From NCBI RefSeq assembly GCF_000308755.1, contig NZ_BAGF01000016.1:112248-176247 (forward strand): a stretch of DNA of 64,000 nt. The letters are read 5' to 3'. Below, in pieces: positions 8,128-17,427 of this stretch. The first letter of the stretch is position 1. Each line of letters begins with the position of its first letter. Source of the DNA: Nocardia pneumoniae NBRC 100136. Lineage in GTDB: Bacteria > Actinomycetota > Actinomycetes > Mycobacteriales > Mycobacteriaceae. The notes beneath the pieces are model-generated. The model saw nothing but the letters and a program-made list of their open reading frames with translations. It had not been told where the DNA came from and searched no databases. Position numbers and translations under genes: made by a program.

Positions 8128-8664
8128 ATGTCGCGTATTGGTAAGAAGCCCATCGCCATCCCGGCCGGTGTCGATGTCACCATCGACGGCCAAGACGTGT
8201 CGGTGAAGGGGCCCAAGGGCACCCTGTCGCTGACCGTCGCCGAGCCGATCACCATCGCCAAGGAAGACGGCCAGCTCCAGGTCGCCCGTCCGGACGACGA
8301 GCGCCGCAGCCGCGCGCTGCACGGCCTGACCCGCACCCTCGTGTCGAACATGATCGTCGGTGTGACCCAGGGCTACGAGAAGAAGATGGAAATCTTCGGC
8401 GTCGGTTACCGTGTCGCGCTGAAGGGCCAGAACCTCGAGTTCGCCCTCGGCTACAGCCACCCGGTGCCGATCGAGGCGCCCGAGGGCATCACGTTCGCGG
8501 TGGAATCGCCCACCAAGTTCTCGGTGTCCGGAATCGACAAGCAGAAGGTCGGCCAGATTTCGGCGGTCATCCACGGCCTGCGCAAGCCCGACCCGTACAA
8601 GGGCAAGGGCATCCGCTACGCCGGCGAGGTCGTTCGCCGCAAGGTCGGAAAGACGGGTAAGTGA
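8128..8664 (+). CDS. rplF: 50S ribosomal protein L6
   Basis: 178 aa. [20 protein letters not shown] is the conserved N-terminus and the C-terminus carries [16 protein letters not shown]6 sits near the factor-binding site of the 50S subunit. GGGAGGTC lies a few bases before the ATG. It is 14 bp after rpsH and 2 bp before rplR, in the standard spc order. Confidence 0.98.
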   Translation: MSRIGKKPIAIPAGVDVTIDGQDVSVKGPKGTLSLTVAEPITIAKEDGQLQVARPDDERRSRALHGLTRTLVSNMIVGVTQGYEKKMEIFGVGYRVALKGQNLEFALGYSHPVPIEAPEGITFAVESPTKFSVSGIDKQKVGQISAVIHGLRKPDPYKGKGIRYAGEVVRRKVGKTGK

Positions 8665-8666
8665 TC

Positions 8667-9074
8667 ATGGCGCAAACCGCAAACCAGAAGGCCAAGCGCG
8701 TCCCCCTCGGCAAGGACGTGTCGACCCAGCGCCGCCTGTCCAGGGCGCGCCGTCACTTCCGCCTGCGCAAGAAGGTCGTGGGCACCCCCGAGCGTCCGCG
8801 CCTGGTGGTCAACCGCTCCTCGCGGCACCTGCACGCACAGCTGGTGGACGACTCGGTCGGCAAGACCATCGCCGCCGCCTCCACCATCGAGCCCGATGTG
8901 CGCGCGGTGGACGGCGACAAGTCGGCCAAGAGCAAGCGGGTCGGCGAGCTGCTCGCCGAGCGTGCCAAGGCCGCCGGTGTCGAGGCCGTCGTGTTCGACC
9001 GTGGTGGCCACGACTACCACGGCCGGATCGCCGCACTGGCCGACGCCGCTCGCGAAGGTGGGTTGAAATTCTGA
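8667..9074 (+). CDS. rplR: 50S ribosomal protein L18
   Basis: 135 aa with the L18 core [20 protein letters not shown] and the C-terminal [21 protein letters not shown]18 binds 5S rRNA. I chose the ATG at 8667 (MAQTANQK), the conserved actinobacterial start; a GTG overlapping the rplF stop at 8661 is possible but less likely. It is followed by rpsE after 34 bp. Confidence 0.97.
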   Translation: MAQTANQKAKRVPLGKDVSTQRRLSRARRHFRLRKKVVGTPERPRLVVNRSSRHLHAQLVDDSVGKTIAAASTIEPDVRAVDGDKSAKSKRVGELLAERAKAAGVEAVVFDRGGHDYHGRIAALADAAREGGLKF

Positions 9075-9108
9075 TGATCGTGACCAACAAGAACGGAAGG
9101 AACGTCTG

Positions 9109-9768
9109 ATGCCGGGACGTCAGAGGCGTGACGGCGGAAGCGGACCCGCCGGACAGAATGGCAGTGCCCCCGAGGGCGGCCGCGGCGATCGTCGCGGTGG
9201 CGGCGACCGTCGTGGTGGCGGTGACCGCCGCGAGAGTGCCGCCGAGAAGAACCAGCTCGAGCGGGTCGTCGCGATCAACCGCGTCTCCAAGGTCGTGAAG
9301 GGTGGTCGGCGCTTCAGCTTCACCGCCCTGGTGATCGTCGGTGACGGCAACGGTCTGGTCGGCGTCGGCTACGGCAAGGCCAAGGAAGTTCCCGCGGCCA
9401 TCCAGAAGGGTGTCGAGGAGGCTCGCAAGAACTTCTTCCGCGTCCCGATGATCGGCTCCACCATCACCCACCCGGTTCAGGGTGAGGCGGCCGCCGGTGT
9501 GGTCATGCTGCGTCCGGCCTCGCCGGGTACCGGTGTGATCGCCGGTGGCGCGGCTCGTGCCGTGCTGGAATGCGCCGGTATCCATGACATTCTGGCGAAG
9601 TCGCTCGGCAGCGACAACGCCATCAACGTCGTGCACGCGACTGTCACTGCCCTCAAGCAGCTGCAGCGTCCGGAAGAGGTCGCGGCTCGCCGTGGCCTGC
9701 CGCTCGAGGACGTCGCTCCTGCCGGCATGCTGCGTGCGCGCGCTCAGGCTGCCGGAGGTGTCAAGTAA
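9109..9768 (+). CDS. rpsE: 30S ribosomal protein S5
   Basis: 219 aa, longer than the E. coli protein because of an N-terminal Gly/Arg-rich tail carrying a repeated [13 protein letters not shown] block (around 9187-9230), a known type of actinobacterial extension. The S5 core begins at [20 protein letters not shown] and includes [20 protein letters not shown]5 contributes to decoding fidelity. GGAAGG precedes the ATG. Its stop overlaps the rpmD start by one base. Confidence 0.98.
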   Translation: MPGRQRRDGGSGPAGQNGSAPEGGRGDRRGGGDRRGGGDRRESAAEKNQLERVVAINRVSKVVKGGRRFSFTALVIVGDGNGLVGVGYGKAKEVPAAIQKGVEEARKNFFRVPMIGSTITHPVQGEAAAGVVMLRPASPGTGVIAGGAARAVLECAGIHDILAKSLGSDNAINVVHATVTALKQLQRPEEVAARRGLPLEDVAPAGMLRARAQAAGGVK

Positions 9769-9947
9769 TGGCAGATCTCAAGGTGACCCAGATCAAGAGT
9801 TCGATCGGCGCCAAGAAGAATCAGCGGGACAGTCTGCGGACGCTCGGTCTGCGTGGTATTCGCAAGACCGTCGTCCGCGAGGACAACGCCCAGAACCGTG
9901 GGCTGATCAACGTCGTGCGCCACCTCGTGACCGTTGAGGAGGTCTGA
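9768..9947 (+). CDS. rpmD: 50S ribosomal protein L30
   Basis: 59 aa, full length for the bacterial short form. It reads [20 protein letters not shown] and contains [17 protein letters not shown], the L30 RNA-binding helix region. The start overlaps the rpsE stop (TAATG). L30 is a small 50S protein bound to 23S rRNA; rplO follows one base after its stop. Confidence 0.97.
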   Translation: MADLKVTQIKSSIGAKKNQRDSLRTLGLRGIRKTVVREDNAQNRGLINVVRHLVTVEEV

Positions 9948-9948
9948 C

Positions 9949-10392
9949 ATGACCATCAAGTTGCATCACCTGCGTCCGGCTCCCGGCGCCAAGACCGAGA
10001 AGATCCGAGTGGGTCGCGGTGAGGGCTCCAAGGGCAAGACCGCGGGCCGTGGTACCAAGGGCACCAAGGCGCGCAAGAACGTGCCTGCCGCCTTCGAGGG
10101 TGGGCAGATGCCGATTCACATGCGGCTGCCCAAGCTCAAGGGCTTCACGAACCCGTTCCGCACGGAATACCAGGTCGTGAACGTCGGCGCCATCGCCAAG
10201 CTGTTCCCCGAGGGCGGCGAGGTCGGCAAGGCCGAGCTCGTTGCCGCCGGCGCGGTTCGGAAGAACCGGCTGGTCAAGGTCCTCGGCGACGGTGAGATCG
10301 GCGTCGCGGTCCAGGTCACCGTGGACAAGGTCACCGGCTCGGCGAAGGAGAAGATCACCGCCGCCGGTGGCACCGTCACCGAGCTGGGCTGA
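9949..10392 (+). CDS. rplO: 50S ribosomal protein L15
   Basis: 147 aa. It starts [20 protein letters not shown] and has the glycine-rich N-terminal tail [20 protein letters not shown] that penetrates the 50S core. The ATG at 9949 has GAGGAGG just upstream, inside the end of rpmD. It is the last ribosomal gene of the operon and is followed at once by a strong hairpin terminator, so secY is probably a separate transcript. Confidence 0.98.
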   Translation: MTIKLHHLRPAPGAKTEKIRVGRGEGSKGKTAGRGTKGTKARKNVPAAFEGGQMPIHMRLPKLKGFTNPFRTEYQVVNVGAIAKLFPEGGEVGKAELVAAGAVRKNRLVKVLGDGEIGVAVQVTVDKVTGSAKEKITAAGGTVTELG

Positions 10393-10407
10393 CGGTACTC
10401 TGCAAGT

Positions 10408-10445
10408 AGTGGCACCGGACGAGTGAAGGCTCGTCCGGTGCCACT
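10408..10445 (+). terminator. Factor-independent-type terminator after rplO
   Basis: AGTGGCACCGGACGAG and its perfect 16-base complement flank a 6-nt loop (TGAAGG), 15 bp past the rplO stop. There is only a short T-rich tail, as is usual in actinobacteria. Its position separates the ribosomal block from secY-adk-map. Confidence 0.85.
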
Positions 10446-10516
10446 GTTAGAGTTCAATTGTTGTCTGCCAAGCCTCGTCATGGTTTTTCGGCGTCCCTCC
10501 TATGACCAGCAGGGAC

Positions 10517-10525
10517 TGATATAGC
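10517..10525 (+). promoter_or_regulatory. Candidate extended -10 promoter for secY
   Basis: TGATATAGC matches the extended -10 form TGnTATAAT at seven of nine positions. It lies about 45 bp before the secY GTG, in the gap created by the rplO terminator. I see no good -35 element, so this remains a suggestion. Confidence 0.3.
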
Positions 10526-10570
10526 TGAACAACCCATGTCATGACCATGTCGTTCGCGCCAGGAGGATCA

Positions 10571-11893
10571 GTGCTTTCCGCCTTCGTATCGGCCTTCCGG
10601 ACTCCGGACTTACGGCGGAAGATTCTCTTCACGCTGGGGTTGGTCGCGTTGTACCGCGCCGGTGCGTCGCTGCCCTCCCCCGGCGTCGACTACAAGGCGG
10701 TCCAGGAGTGCATCGACCTGGTCTCCGGTGGTGAATCCGCCGGCATCTACCAGCTGATCAACCTCTTCTCCGGTGGTGCGCTGCTGCAGCTGTCGGTCTT
10801 CGCGATCGGCATCATGCCCTACATCACCGCGAGCATCATCATCCAGCTGCTCACCGTCGTCATCCCGCGGTTCGAGGAACTGCGCAAGGAAGGCCAGGCA
10901 GGCCAGAACAAGATGACGCAGTACACCCGGTACCTGTCGATCGCGCTGGCGATCCTGCAGGCAACGGGTCTGGTCGCGCTGGCGGCCCGCGGGCAGCTGC
11001 TGCAAGGCTGCCAAAAGGACATCCTCGCCGACACCAGCATCTTCGGCATGATCATCATCGTGCTCGTGATGACCGCGGGTGCGGCGCTGGTGATGTGGTT
11101 CGGCGAGCAGATCACCGAGCGCGGCATCGGCAACGGTATGTCGCTGCTGATCTTCGCGGGTATCGCCGCCCGCATCCCGACCGAGGGCAAGGCCATCCTG
11201 GACAGCCGGGGCGGCCTGGTGTTCGGCCTGGTGTGTGTCGCCGCGCTGGCGATCGTCACCGCCGTGATCTTCGTCGAGCAGGGCCAGCGCAGGATCCCGG
11301 TCCAGTACGCCAAGCGCGTGGTCGGCCGGAAGATGTACGGCGGCTCCTCGACCTACCTGCCGTTGAAGGTGAACCAGGCGGGCGTCATCCCGGTCATCTT
11401 CGCGTCGTCGCTGCTGTATCTGCCCAACCTGGTGGCGCAGCTGACCTCGTCGCAGAACGACCCGAATCCGAGCTGGTGGCAGGAGATCATCCAGAAATAC
11501 CTGGTGAATCCGGGCAACCCGGTCTATATCGCGATCTACTTCAGTCTGATCGTGTTCTTCACCTACTTCTACGTCGCGATCACCTTCAACCCGGAGGAGC
11601 GCGCCGACGAGATGAAGAAGTTCGGCGGCTTCATCCCGGGCTATCGCCCCGGCAAGCCGACGGCCGACTATCTCAACTTCGTCCTGAGCCGTATCACGCT
11701 CCCCGGCTCGATCTATCTCGGTCTGGTGGCTGTGCTGCCGAACGTGTTCCTCGATATCGGTGCTTCCGGTGGCGTCCAGAACCTCCCGTTCGGCGGTACC
11801 GCGGTGCTGATCATGGTGAGCGTCGGTTTGGACACCGTGAAGCAGATCGAGAGCCAGCTGATGAATCGAAATTACGAAGGGTTCCTCAAGTGA
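10571..11893 (+). CDS. secY: Preprotein translocase subunit SecY
   Basis: 440 aa, a full-length ten-span SecY. Visible are the N-terminal [20 protein letters not shown], the TM2 region [31 protein letters not shown], and the C5 cytoplasmic region [18 protein letters not shown]. It forms the membrane channel of the Sec translocon with SecE and SecG. I chose the GTG at 10571, preceded by AGGAGGA; an in-frame ATG further upstream (10541) would add residues not typical of the family. The stop overlaps the adk start by 4 bp (GTGA). Confidence 0.98.
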   Translation: MLSAFVSAFRTPDLRRKILFTLGLVALYRAGASLPSPGVDYKAVQECIDLVSGGESAGIYQLINLFSGGALLQLSVFAIGIMPYITASIIIQLLTVVIPRFEELRKEGQAGQNKMTQYTRYLSIALAILQATGLVALAARGQLLQGCQKDILADTSIFGMIIIVLVMTAGAALVMWFGEQITERGIGNGMSLLIFAGIAARIPTEGKAILDSRGGLVFGLVCVAALAIVTAVIFVEQGQRRIPVQYAKRVVGRKMYGGSSTYLPLKVNQAGVIPVIFASSLLYLPNLVAQLTSSQNDPNPSWWQEIIQKYLVNPGNPVYIAIYFSLIVFFTYFYVAITFNPEERADEMKKFGGFIPGYRPGKPTADYLNFVLSRITLPGSIYLGLVAVLPNVFLDIGASGGVQNLPFGGTAVLIMVSVGLDTVKQIESQLMNRNYEGFLK

Positions 11894-12435
11894 GAGTTGT
11901 ACTGCTCGGTCCGCCGGGCGCCGGTAAAGGCACCCAGGCTGTCCTGCTGTCGGAGAAGCTGGGCGTTCCGCACATCTCCACCGGGGACCTGTTCCGCGCG
12001 AATATCAGCCAGCAGACGCCGCTGGGTCGGGAAGCACAGAAGTACATGGACGCGGGCGATCTGGTGCCCAGCGACGTGACCAACCGGATGGTCGAGGCGC
12101 GGGTCAACGAGCCCGACGCCGCCAACGGTTTCGTGCTCGACGGCTACCCCCGCACGGTGGACCAGGCCGACGCGCTGGAGAAGATCCTCAAGGACATGGA
12201 CACCAAGCTCGACGCGGTGCTGTGCTTCGTCGTACCGGAGGACACGGTGGTGGAGCGGATGCTCGCCCGCGGCCGCGCCGACGACAACGAAGACGTGATC
12301 CGCAACCGGCTCCGGGTGTACCGCGAGGAGACCGAGCCGCTGCTGCAGCACTACGACGGCCTGGTCGTCTCGGTGGACGGCGTCGGCGAGGTCGACGACG
12401 TCAACACGCGCGCACTGCGTGCGCTCGGCCACTGA
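11890..12435 (+). CDS. adk: Adenylate kinase
   Basis: 181 aa, the short form without a zinc-type LID domain. The P-loop [10 protein letters not shown], the AMP-binding [10 protein letters not shown], the DGYPRT motif and the LID arginine region [15 protein letters not shown] are all present. It interconverts ATP plus AMP with 2 ADP. Translation starts at a GTG inside the secY stop, so it is coupled to secY, the classic actinobacterial secY-adk-map order. Confidence 0.98.
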   Translation: MRVVLLGPPGAGKGTQAVLLSEKLGVPHISTGDLFRANISQQTPLGREAQKYMDAGDLVPSDVTNRMVEARVNEPDAANGFVLDGYPRTVDQADALEKILKDMDTKLDAVLCFVVPEDTVVERMLARGRADDNEDVIRNRLRVYREETEPLLQHYDGLVVSVDGVGEVDDVNTRALRALGH

Positions 12436-12464
12436 TGCCGCTCACGATGGAGTACTGAGGCCGC

Positions 12465-13262
12465 ATGGTCTTCCACCGCAAGAAGAAGGTCGTGCCGTTC
12501 CGGACGGCTGGTGAACTGGATGCCATGGCGGCCGCCGGCGCGATCGTCGGTCAGGCCCTAGTCGCCGTGCGCGCTGCCGCCAAGCCCGGGGTGTCCACCC
12601 TGGAACTGGACGAGGTCGCCGAGCAGGTGATCCGGGACGCGGGCGCGGTGCCCTCGTTCAAGGGCTACCACGGTTTTCCCGCGTCCATCTGCGCGTCGGT
12701 GAACGACCGCGTGGTGCACGGGATTCCGACGGGCGAGGAGATTCTCGCCGAAGGCGACCTGGTGTCCATCGACTGCGGGGCGATCCTCGACGGCTGGCAC
12801 GGTGATTCGGCCTGGACCTTCGGCGTCGGCACGATCATCGAGGCCGACCGGTTGCTCAGCGAGGCGACCAGACTGTCGATGGAGGCCGGTATCGCGGCGA
12901 TGCTGCCCGGTAACCGGCTGACCGACGTCTCGCACGCCATCGAACTGGGCACCCGCGCGGCCGAGAAGGAACACGGGCGGGCCTACGGCATCGTCGACGG
13001 TTACGGTGGGCACGCCATCGGCCGGGAAATGCACCTCGATCCCTTCCTCGCCAACGAAGGCGAGCCCGGCAAGGGCCCGAAGCTGGTCGTCGGATCGGTT
13101 CTCGCGATCGAGCCGATGCTGACGCTCGGCACCACCCAGACCAAGGTGCTCGACGACGACTGGACCGTGGTCACCGTGGACGGCAGTCGTGCGGCACATT
13201 GGGAGCACACTGTCGCCGTCACCGAGGACGGGCCGCGGATCCTGACTCCGCGTCCCGAGTAG
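12465..13262 (+). CDS. map: Type I methionine aminopeptidase
   Basis: 265 aa. It removes the initiator methionine from nascent proteins and uses two metal ions. Ligand motifs are visible: [19 protein letters not shown] (two Asp), [12 protein letters not shown] (His), AIEPMLT (Glu) and [10 protein letters not shown] (Glu). The substrate-pocket HGIPTGEE region is intact. The start lies 29 bp after adk with GAGG upstream. It is the last gene of the secY cluster here; no infA-type genes follow within the window. Confidence 0.97.
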   Translation: MVFHRKKKVVPFRTAGELDAMAAAGAIVGQALVAVRAAAKPGVSTLELDEVAEQVIRDAGAVPSFKGYHGFPASICASVNDRVVHGIPTGEEILAEGDLVSIDCGAILDGWHGDSAWTFGVGTIIEADRLLSEATRLSMEAGIAAMLPGNRLTDVSHAIELGTRAAEKEHGRAYGIVDGYGGHAIGREMHLDPFLANEGEPGKGPKLVVGSVLAIEPMLTLGTTQTKVLDDDWTVVTVDGSRAAHWEHTVAVTEDGPRILTPRPE

Positions 13263-13755
13263 CTCCCGGCGAAGCCGGTCGGACGTCCCGATGCGGTGAC
13301 GCTGCGCGGCGAGGATCCGAGCCGCACCGACGCCAGGCATCCTGGTCGATCTCGCCGCGTGCGCGGTCTCGGCACCATGCGCCGACCGCGGATCACCGGA
13401 CGATACCCAGCTCGCGCTGGATCGGTGACGTCGTTCCTTGCACCCGCGTCCTGTGCGTCCGACCGAAGCGGTATGCCCGCGGCGGTGCCGGTGCGGGATG
13501 TGTTCCTCCTTCGTGCCGAACCTGTCCTGAACGATGCCGTCAGCGTATGGCCGGTCCGGCCAGGGGCACGTGAGTAGATCGCTACTCGAATCGGCTTGGC
13601 GCACCACGCGGTTCGAGTCGGTGCGGCCGGTGCGCCGGGCCGTTGGCAGCGGCGGAAACCGCTGTGGAGTGCGTATTTCGTATGCGTAGGTAGCGAGTCG
13701 GCCCATGACATGCGGACGGCGTCCCACCCTGTGGATGGGACGCCGCCGCGGAGCC
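13263..13755. other. Intergenic stretch between map and the DUF4254 gene
   Basis: About 490 bp with no gene I can support; the frames present are rich in Arg/Pro/Gly and lack family signatures. It contains a small perfect palindrome GAGTAG-ATCG-CTACTC (13572-13587), which may be an operator, and the terminator at 13717-13745. It separates convergent units: map on plus and the DUF4254 gene on minus. Confidence 0.5.
13717..13745 (-). terminator. Terminator of the minus-strand DUF4254 operon
   Basis: CGGCGTCCCA and its perfect 10-base complement flank a 9-nt loop, only 10 bp past the stop of the minus-strand gene ending at 13756. It could also stop read-through from map, since the stem works on both strands. 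Confidence 0.7.
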
Positions 13756-14184
13756 CTAGGAGGCGCCCGGTAGTCGCCGGACGCCCGCGCAGACCTCGGC
13801 GGCCAGGTCGTCGTAGCCGACGGCGAGTTCGGCCAAGCGCTGCCAGGCGTCCCACAGATCCCATTCCGAGGAGCTGGTCAGCGCCGCGTAGGCGTGCGCG
13901 GTGAGCTGGGCCAGGCGGTCGATCACCGCGCCCATGGTTTCGGTGTGCACGTGCGCCGCGCCGTGCGCTGGCGGCAGCTGCACCGTGATCCAGCGGTCGA
14001 TATCGCGAACCAGCCTCGCGCGCAGCGCGTCGATCTCGTTCAACGACTCGCATCCCGCGCTGAGCCTGCGCTCGTGCAACGTGGTGAGCTCGTGCGCACA
14101 GCGCAGCAACGGGTTGCCTTCGTGGAGTTCACCTCGGCATGCTTGCAGCACCTGATGCTTCGCGGGCAGTGCGCCGGTGGTCAT
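13756..14184 (-). CDS. DUF4254-type protein
   Basis: 142 aa, helical. It has the family pattern LLRCAHELTTLHERRL followed by ALRARLVRDIDRWITVQLP, then WDLWDAWQRLAELAVGYDDL. DUF4254 proteins are common and multi-copy in Nocardia and have no established function. Its ATG overlaps the stop of the gene upstream by 4 bp, so the two are coupled. A hairpin terminator follows. Confidence 0.8.
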   Translation of the reverse strand: MTTGALPAKHQVLQACRGELHEGNPLLRCAHELTTLHERRLSAGCESLNEIDALRARLVRDIDRWITVQLPPAHGAAHVHTETMGAVIDRLAQLTAHAYAALTSSSEWDLWDAWQRLAELAVGYDDLAAEVCAGVRRLPGAS

Positions 14185-14639
14185 CGCTTCCCCGCTTTCG
14201 CGCAGGACCGGATGGCCTCGACGATGGACGAGCCGGAGGGGCGGAAACCGTTGCGCGGTGCAACGATCCAGTGCCGATACCGCGCGTTGGCATCGTCGGG
14301 CGATGGCAGTGCGATCTCGCCGCCTGAGGGCACGATCGAGACGTTGTGGCGGAACAGTTCAGCGAACAGCCGAACGTCGTCGGATAGGTCGGGACGGATC
14401 AGGAAGGTCCATCGTTCGGACCGTTCGTGGCAGATGATCGGACCGAGTGCGATTCGGCGGTCGGCGAGATCATCGCGAACCCTTCGGCCGAGCGTGGCCG
14501 GCATCGTGATCGCGCCGACGAATCCGGCGCGGACGGTGATTCGGCCGATCTCCGGATGGACTCCGGCGGGCAGGTCGCAAGTGTGTCGATAGTAGGCGCA
14601 TCGGGCGGTCGGGGTATCCGCCAACGCCATCTGGTCCAT
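14181..14639 (-). CDS. Hypothetical protein coupled to the DUF4254 gene
   Basis: 152 aa, starting MDQMALADTPTARCAYYRHT. A conserved-looking core reads GRITVRAGFVGAITMPATLG, then RRIALGPIICHERSERWTFL and ALPSPDD. From memory, similar proteins accompany DUF4254 genes in Nocardia; the mix of strands and WTFLIRPD somewhat recalls bifunctional primase/polymerase N-terminal domains, but I would not assign that. The ATG at 14639 has CGAGGG upstream; a longer frame to 14798 lacks support. It overlaps the DUF4254 gene by 4 bp. Confidence 0.7.
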   Translation of the reverse strand: MDQMALADTPTARCAYYRHTCDLPAGVHPEIGRITVRAGFVGAITMPATLGRRVRDDLADRRIALGPIICHERSERWTFLIRPDLSDDVRLFAELFRHNVSIVPSGGEIALPSPDDANARYRHWIVAPRNGFRPSGSSIVEAIRSCAKAGKR

Positions 14640-14988
14640 GGGGGCCCTCGGGTAACTTCGTCTGACTGTTTCTGAGCCGCCCGGCCGGTGATGTGGCATC
14701 AGTGCTGTGATCCGACTCACCTTTGGGCGCTGTCTCAGTAGAGCACTCCATGGTGGAAGATAAACGTTCCGTTCAATTAGTTCGCGAGATTTGTACACAT
14801 ACCGGTTACCATTAGTTTCGGTAATTGGTACGCGGGGGGTCGCGAAGTGCCATATCTACGTCGGACTACGTACTACCTGGTCAAATGACCTGTGCGGAAG
14901 AGGAGTCCGGACCTCCGGCAGTTTTGTTCACGCCGACCCGACCGGCGCGCCGTTTGAGCGAATCGGCCGCACCGGGAGCTTCCTGAGG
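14640..14988. other. Intergenic region with AT-rich promoter-like patch
   Basis: About 350 bp. The segment 14750-14830 is clearly more AT-rich than its surroundings and includes TTACC...GGTAA inverted motifs, and GGTCA-AA-TGACC occurs at 14879-14890. It is probably the promoter region of the minus-strand pair ending at 14639, but I cannot pick a convincing -35/-10 pair. Confidence 0.4.
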
Positions 14989-16512
14989 TCAGGGAGTCGT
15001 GCGGAAGAACAGCACACGGTCGCCGTGCTCGGACAGCGGCGTGTGGACACTGATTTGGCGCAGCCCGCTGTCGGGCAGATAGGTCAGGTTGGCGAACGCC
15101 TTCGTGTTGCCGAAGGCCGCGCGCAGTTTGCTCTCGGTCGCCCGATCGGGGTTGTAGAGGGCCAGCGTCTCGAAGTCCAGTGGCGCGAGCGGCTTGTCGA
15201 GGGGGGCCTGTCCGGCTGGACGACCGAGCGCGGCGTACTGGGTGGCCGCGCCGTGCTCGTACCAGCACAGCTCATAGGCCACGTTCTCGGTGACGGTGAT
15301 GGCCGCCACCGGCCAGTCCTGCGACAGCCGCAGTGCCAGTGGGTGTTTCGCCACCGGCGTGAGCTCCCAGTTCAGGCTCAGGACCGTCACCCAGCCGCCG
15401 TAGGGCTGATCGATCAGCACGATGTCGTCGCCGAGGGTGGCCGAGGTGTTCAGCTCGGGCTCGCCGGTCGTCAACTTCGACTCGTGCTTACCGAGATAGC
15501 TCTCGCGGTCGAGGGGGTAGGCGTCATCGATGGCGTATGCCGCGATGATCGCGGCGCGCACCTGGGAGATGGCATCCCGTTCCGGGCAGTAGACGCTCAG
15601 CGCGCCGAAGGTGGCGCCGATGTGCACCGGCATCGACGGCTGGTCTTGCTCCGCGCCGGGTGCGAGCGGTCGCAGCCCGACCAGGGCCAGCTTCCAGTTG
15701 ATCTCTTCGACGGTGGACAGATCGCCGGAGGACTTGAACATGATCTGCTGCTGGGTCAGCCTCCCGGCCTGCTCCAGGGTGCGGCAGTTCAGCTCGACCA
15801 GCGCCCGGTGCGACTTGGGGGTGAGATCGAGGTCCTGGATGCCGCACGCGCGCAATCGGATCGACATGCTGGTCGAGGTGAGCGCGGCATACCGTTCCCG
15901 ATACATGGCGATGGCCTGCTTGCGCGAACGACCGATCATCAGCGTGCGCAGCAGCGTGCTCAGGCTGGCCAGGTACTTGCCGGACAGGTCGGGGTTCGCC
16001 GCGGCGAGACCGGCGCGAATGCGGGCCGCCTCCTCGGTGGCCGCCACCGCTGCGTCCTGGTCCAGCCGGCCCAGCCAAACGCCGCACTTGGACAATCCGT
16101 CCGCGCACGGACCCGCGACCTCCGGATGTGCCCGCGCCACTTGCCGGTAGACGTCGCAGGCGCGGCGGATCGTCGTGGTCGCCAGTTCCCGGCGGCCACT
16201 GTGCCGCGCCGCCTGCTCGAAGGAGCGCAGCGCGTCGTTCAGCTCCCCGGCCAGGCGCGCGGTCAGCACCTGGCCCCGGGACAGCAGGCGCAGGCGGATC
16301 GCCACCGCTTCCTCGGCGGGCGCCAGCGCTTCCCTGGTCCGGTCGCGCACCGACCCGTTGGTCTTGGTGGCGATCAAACCCTTGGCGAGTTCGCCGAGAG
16401 AGGTGGCCAGTCGCAGCTCGGATTCGACCGAACGGTCGAGTGCCGCATACCGATCCGCCGCGATCTGGCGCTCCAACGCGTCCAGATCCATCGCGCTCCT
16501 CGTTTCCAGCAT
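14989..16512 (-). CDS. Uncharacterised 507-aa protein with TPR-like N-terminal half
   Basis: About residues 10-260 are helical and TPR-like (for example RELATTTIRRACDVYRQVAR, AVAATEEAARIRAGLAAANP). The C-terminal half is a mixed alpha/beta region with many tryptophans and no motif I recognise. The start is either ATG 16512 (MLETRSAMDLDAL, with GGAGG three bases upstream) or ATG 16491 (AGGAG four bases upstream). The much longer frame to 16821 runs antisense into dtd and is not credible. It is divergent from dtd, with 175 bp between. Confidence 0.75.
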   Translation of the reverse strand: MLETRSAMDLDALERQIAADRYAALDRSVESELRLATSLGELAKGLIATKTNGSVRDRTREALAPAEEAVAIRLRLLSRGQVLTARLAGELNDALRSFEQAARHSGRRELATTTIRRACDVYRQVARAHPEVAGPCADGLSKCGVWLGRLDQDAAVAATEEAARIRAGLAAANPDLSGKYLASLSTLLRTLMIGRSRKQAIAMYRERYAALTSTSMSIRLRACGIQDLDLTPKSHRALVELNCRTLEQAGRLTQQQIMFKSSGDLSTVEEINWKLALVGLRPLAPGAEQDQPSMPVHIGATFGALSVYCPERDAISQVRAAIIAAYAIDDAYPLDRESYLGKHESKLTTGEPELNTSATLGDDIVLIDQPYGGWVTVLSLNWELTPVAKHPLALRLSQDWPVAAITVTENVAYELCWYEHGAATQYAALGRPAGQAPLDKPLAPLDFETLALYNPDRATESKLRAAFGNTKAFANLTYLPDSGLRQISVHTPLSEHGDRVLFFRTTP

Positions 16513-16687
16513 GATCCTCCGCCACCGCGCCGCCGCGCACCCATACTTCTGCGCACCGAGTTTGTCATGGTTGCCGCCCGTGCGCACCTGTATCCGTCGT
16601 GGTAGGTCGGCAGGTACGCACGTGCGGGGCGACGCGCAGACACCCGCACGGAAGTTCGCGCCAGGTGGCAAGGCATGATCGAGAGTC

Positions 16688-17131
16688 GTGCGAGCCCTCG
16701 TGCAGCGCGTCGTTTCGGCGCAGGTGACCGTCGACGACCAGGTCGTCGGCCGCATCGACGCGGCCGCCCACGGCATCCCGCACGGATTGCTCGTGCTGGT
16801 CGGCGTGACGCACTCCGACACCGAGGCGACCGCGAGGACCTTGGCCGATAAGGTCTGGCGGCTGCGGATACTCGCGGACGAGCGCTCGGCCGCGGATCTG
16901 CGCGCACCGATTCTGGTGGTCAGTCAATTCACGTTGTATGCGGACACCACCAAGGGCCGGCGCCCCTCGTGGTCGGCGGCCGCTCCCGGCGTCACCGCGC
17001 AACCACTGGTCGATGCCTTCGCGCAGGCGCTGCGCGCATTGGGCGCCACGGTCGCCACCGGCCGGTTCGGCGCGCATATGCGCATCGAGCTGGTGAACGA
17101 CGGTCCGGTCACCCTGCTGCTGGAGAATTGA
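16688..17131 (+). CDS. dtd: D-aminoacyl-tRNA deacylase
   Basis: 147 aa, standard length. It hydrolyses D-amino acids (and Gly) from mischarged tRNAs. Visible are [17 protein letters not shown] at the N-terminus, the [17 protein letters not shown] motif, and the NDGPVT motif near the C-terminus; these two form the active site across the dimer. It starts at GTG 16688. It is monocistronic, with about 300 bp to the next gene. Confidence 0.97.
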   Translation: MRALVQRVVSAQVTVDDQVVGRIDAAAHGIPHGLLVLVGVTHSDTEATARTLADKVWRLRILADERSAADLRAPILVVSQFTLYADTTKGRRPSWSAAAPGVTAQPLVDAFAQALRALGATVATGRFGAHMRIELVNDGPVTLLLEN

Positions 17132-17427
17132 GCCGATCGGCGGTGCTTCGGACCGCTATCACTCAGGAACTTCAGGCGACCACGACCAGCGCTGGTAAGC
17201 CCGGCACGCCCGTAGTCGATCGGTAGCCGTGCAATAACCCTGACCGTCCACAGTTGCCGAGGCCGGGGAGCCCCGCTGCATGCTATCCCGAAGAGCTCCA
17301 ACTTGCCGCGCCGGTGAGGCTTCCCGCTCGTGAGAATCTGTGGTCGAGACGTTTGCGGAGGTCGTGTAAGAATGCGGGAGGCAGGGAAGGGCGTAGGCCG
17401 GATGAGGACGACTGGCGGAAGCGAACA
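17132..17427. other. Intergenic region upstream of the effector locus
   Basis: About 300 bp between dtd and the immunity-like gene. It holds short palindromes (ACCAGCGCTGGT near 17185 and CGGGGAGCCCCG near 17267) but no clear promoter hexamers. It should contain the promoter of the four-gene locus that follows, since that locus is otherwise continuous. Confidence 0.4.

Noticed and set aside
11095..12435. Long upstream extension of adk inside secY
   Set aside because: The adenylate kinase P-loop starts right after the GTG at 11890, and the upstream part is secY read out of frame.
13199..13577. Short plus-strand frames after map
   Set aside because: Composition is generic GC-rich Arg/Pro sequence and there is no ribosome site or motif.
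17254..17427. Upstream extension of the immunity-like gene
   Set aside because: The added 58 residues are Arg/Pro-rich and unlike a conserved domain; GTG 17428 opens the acidic N-terminus.
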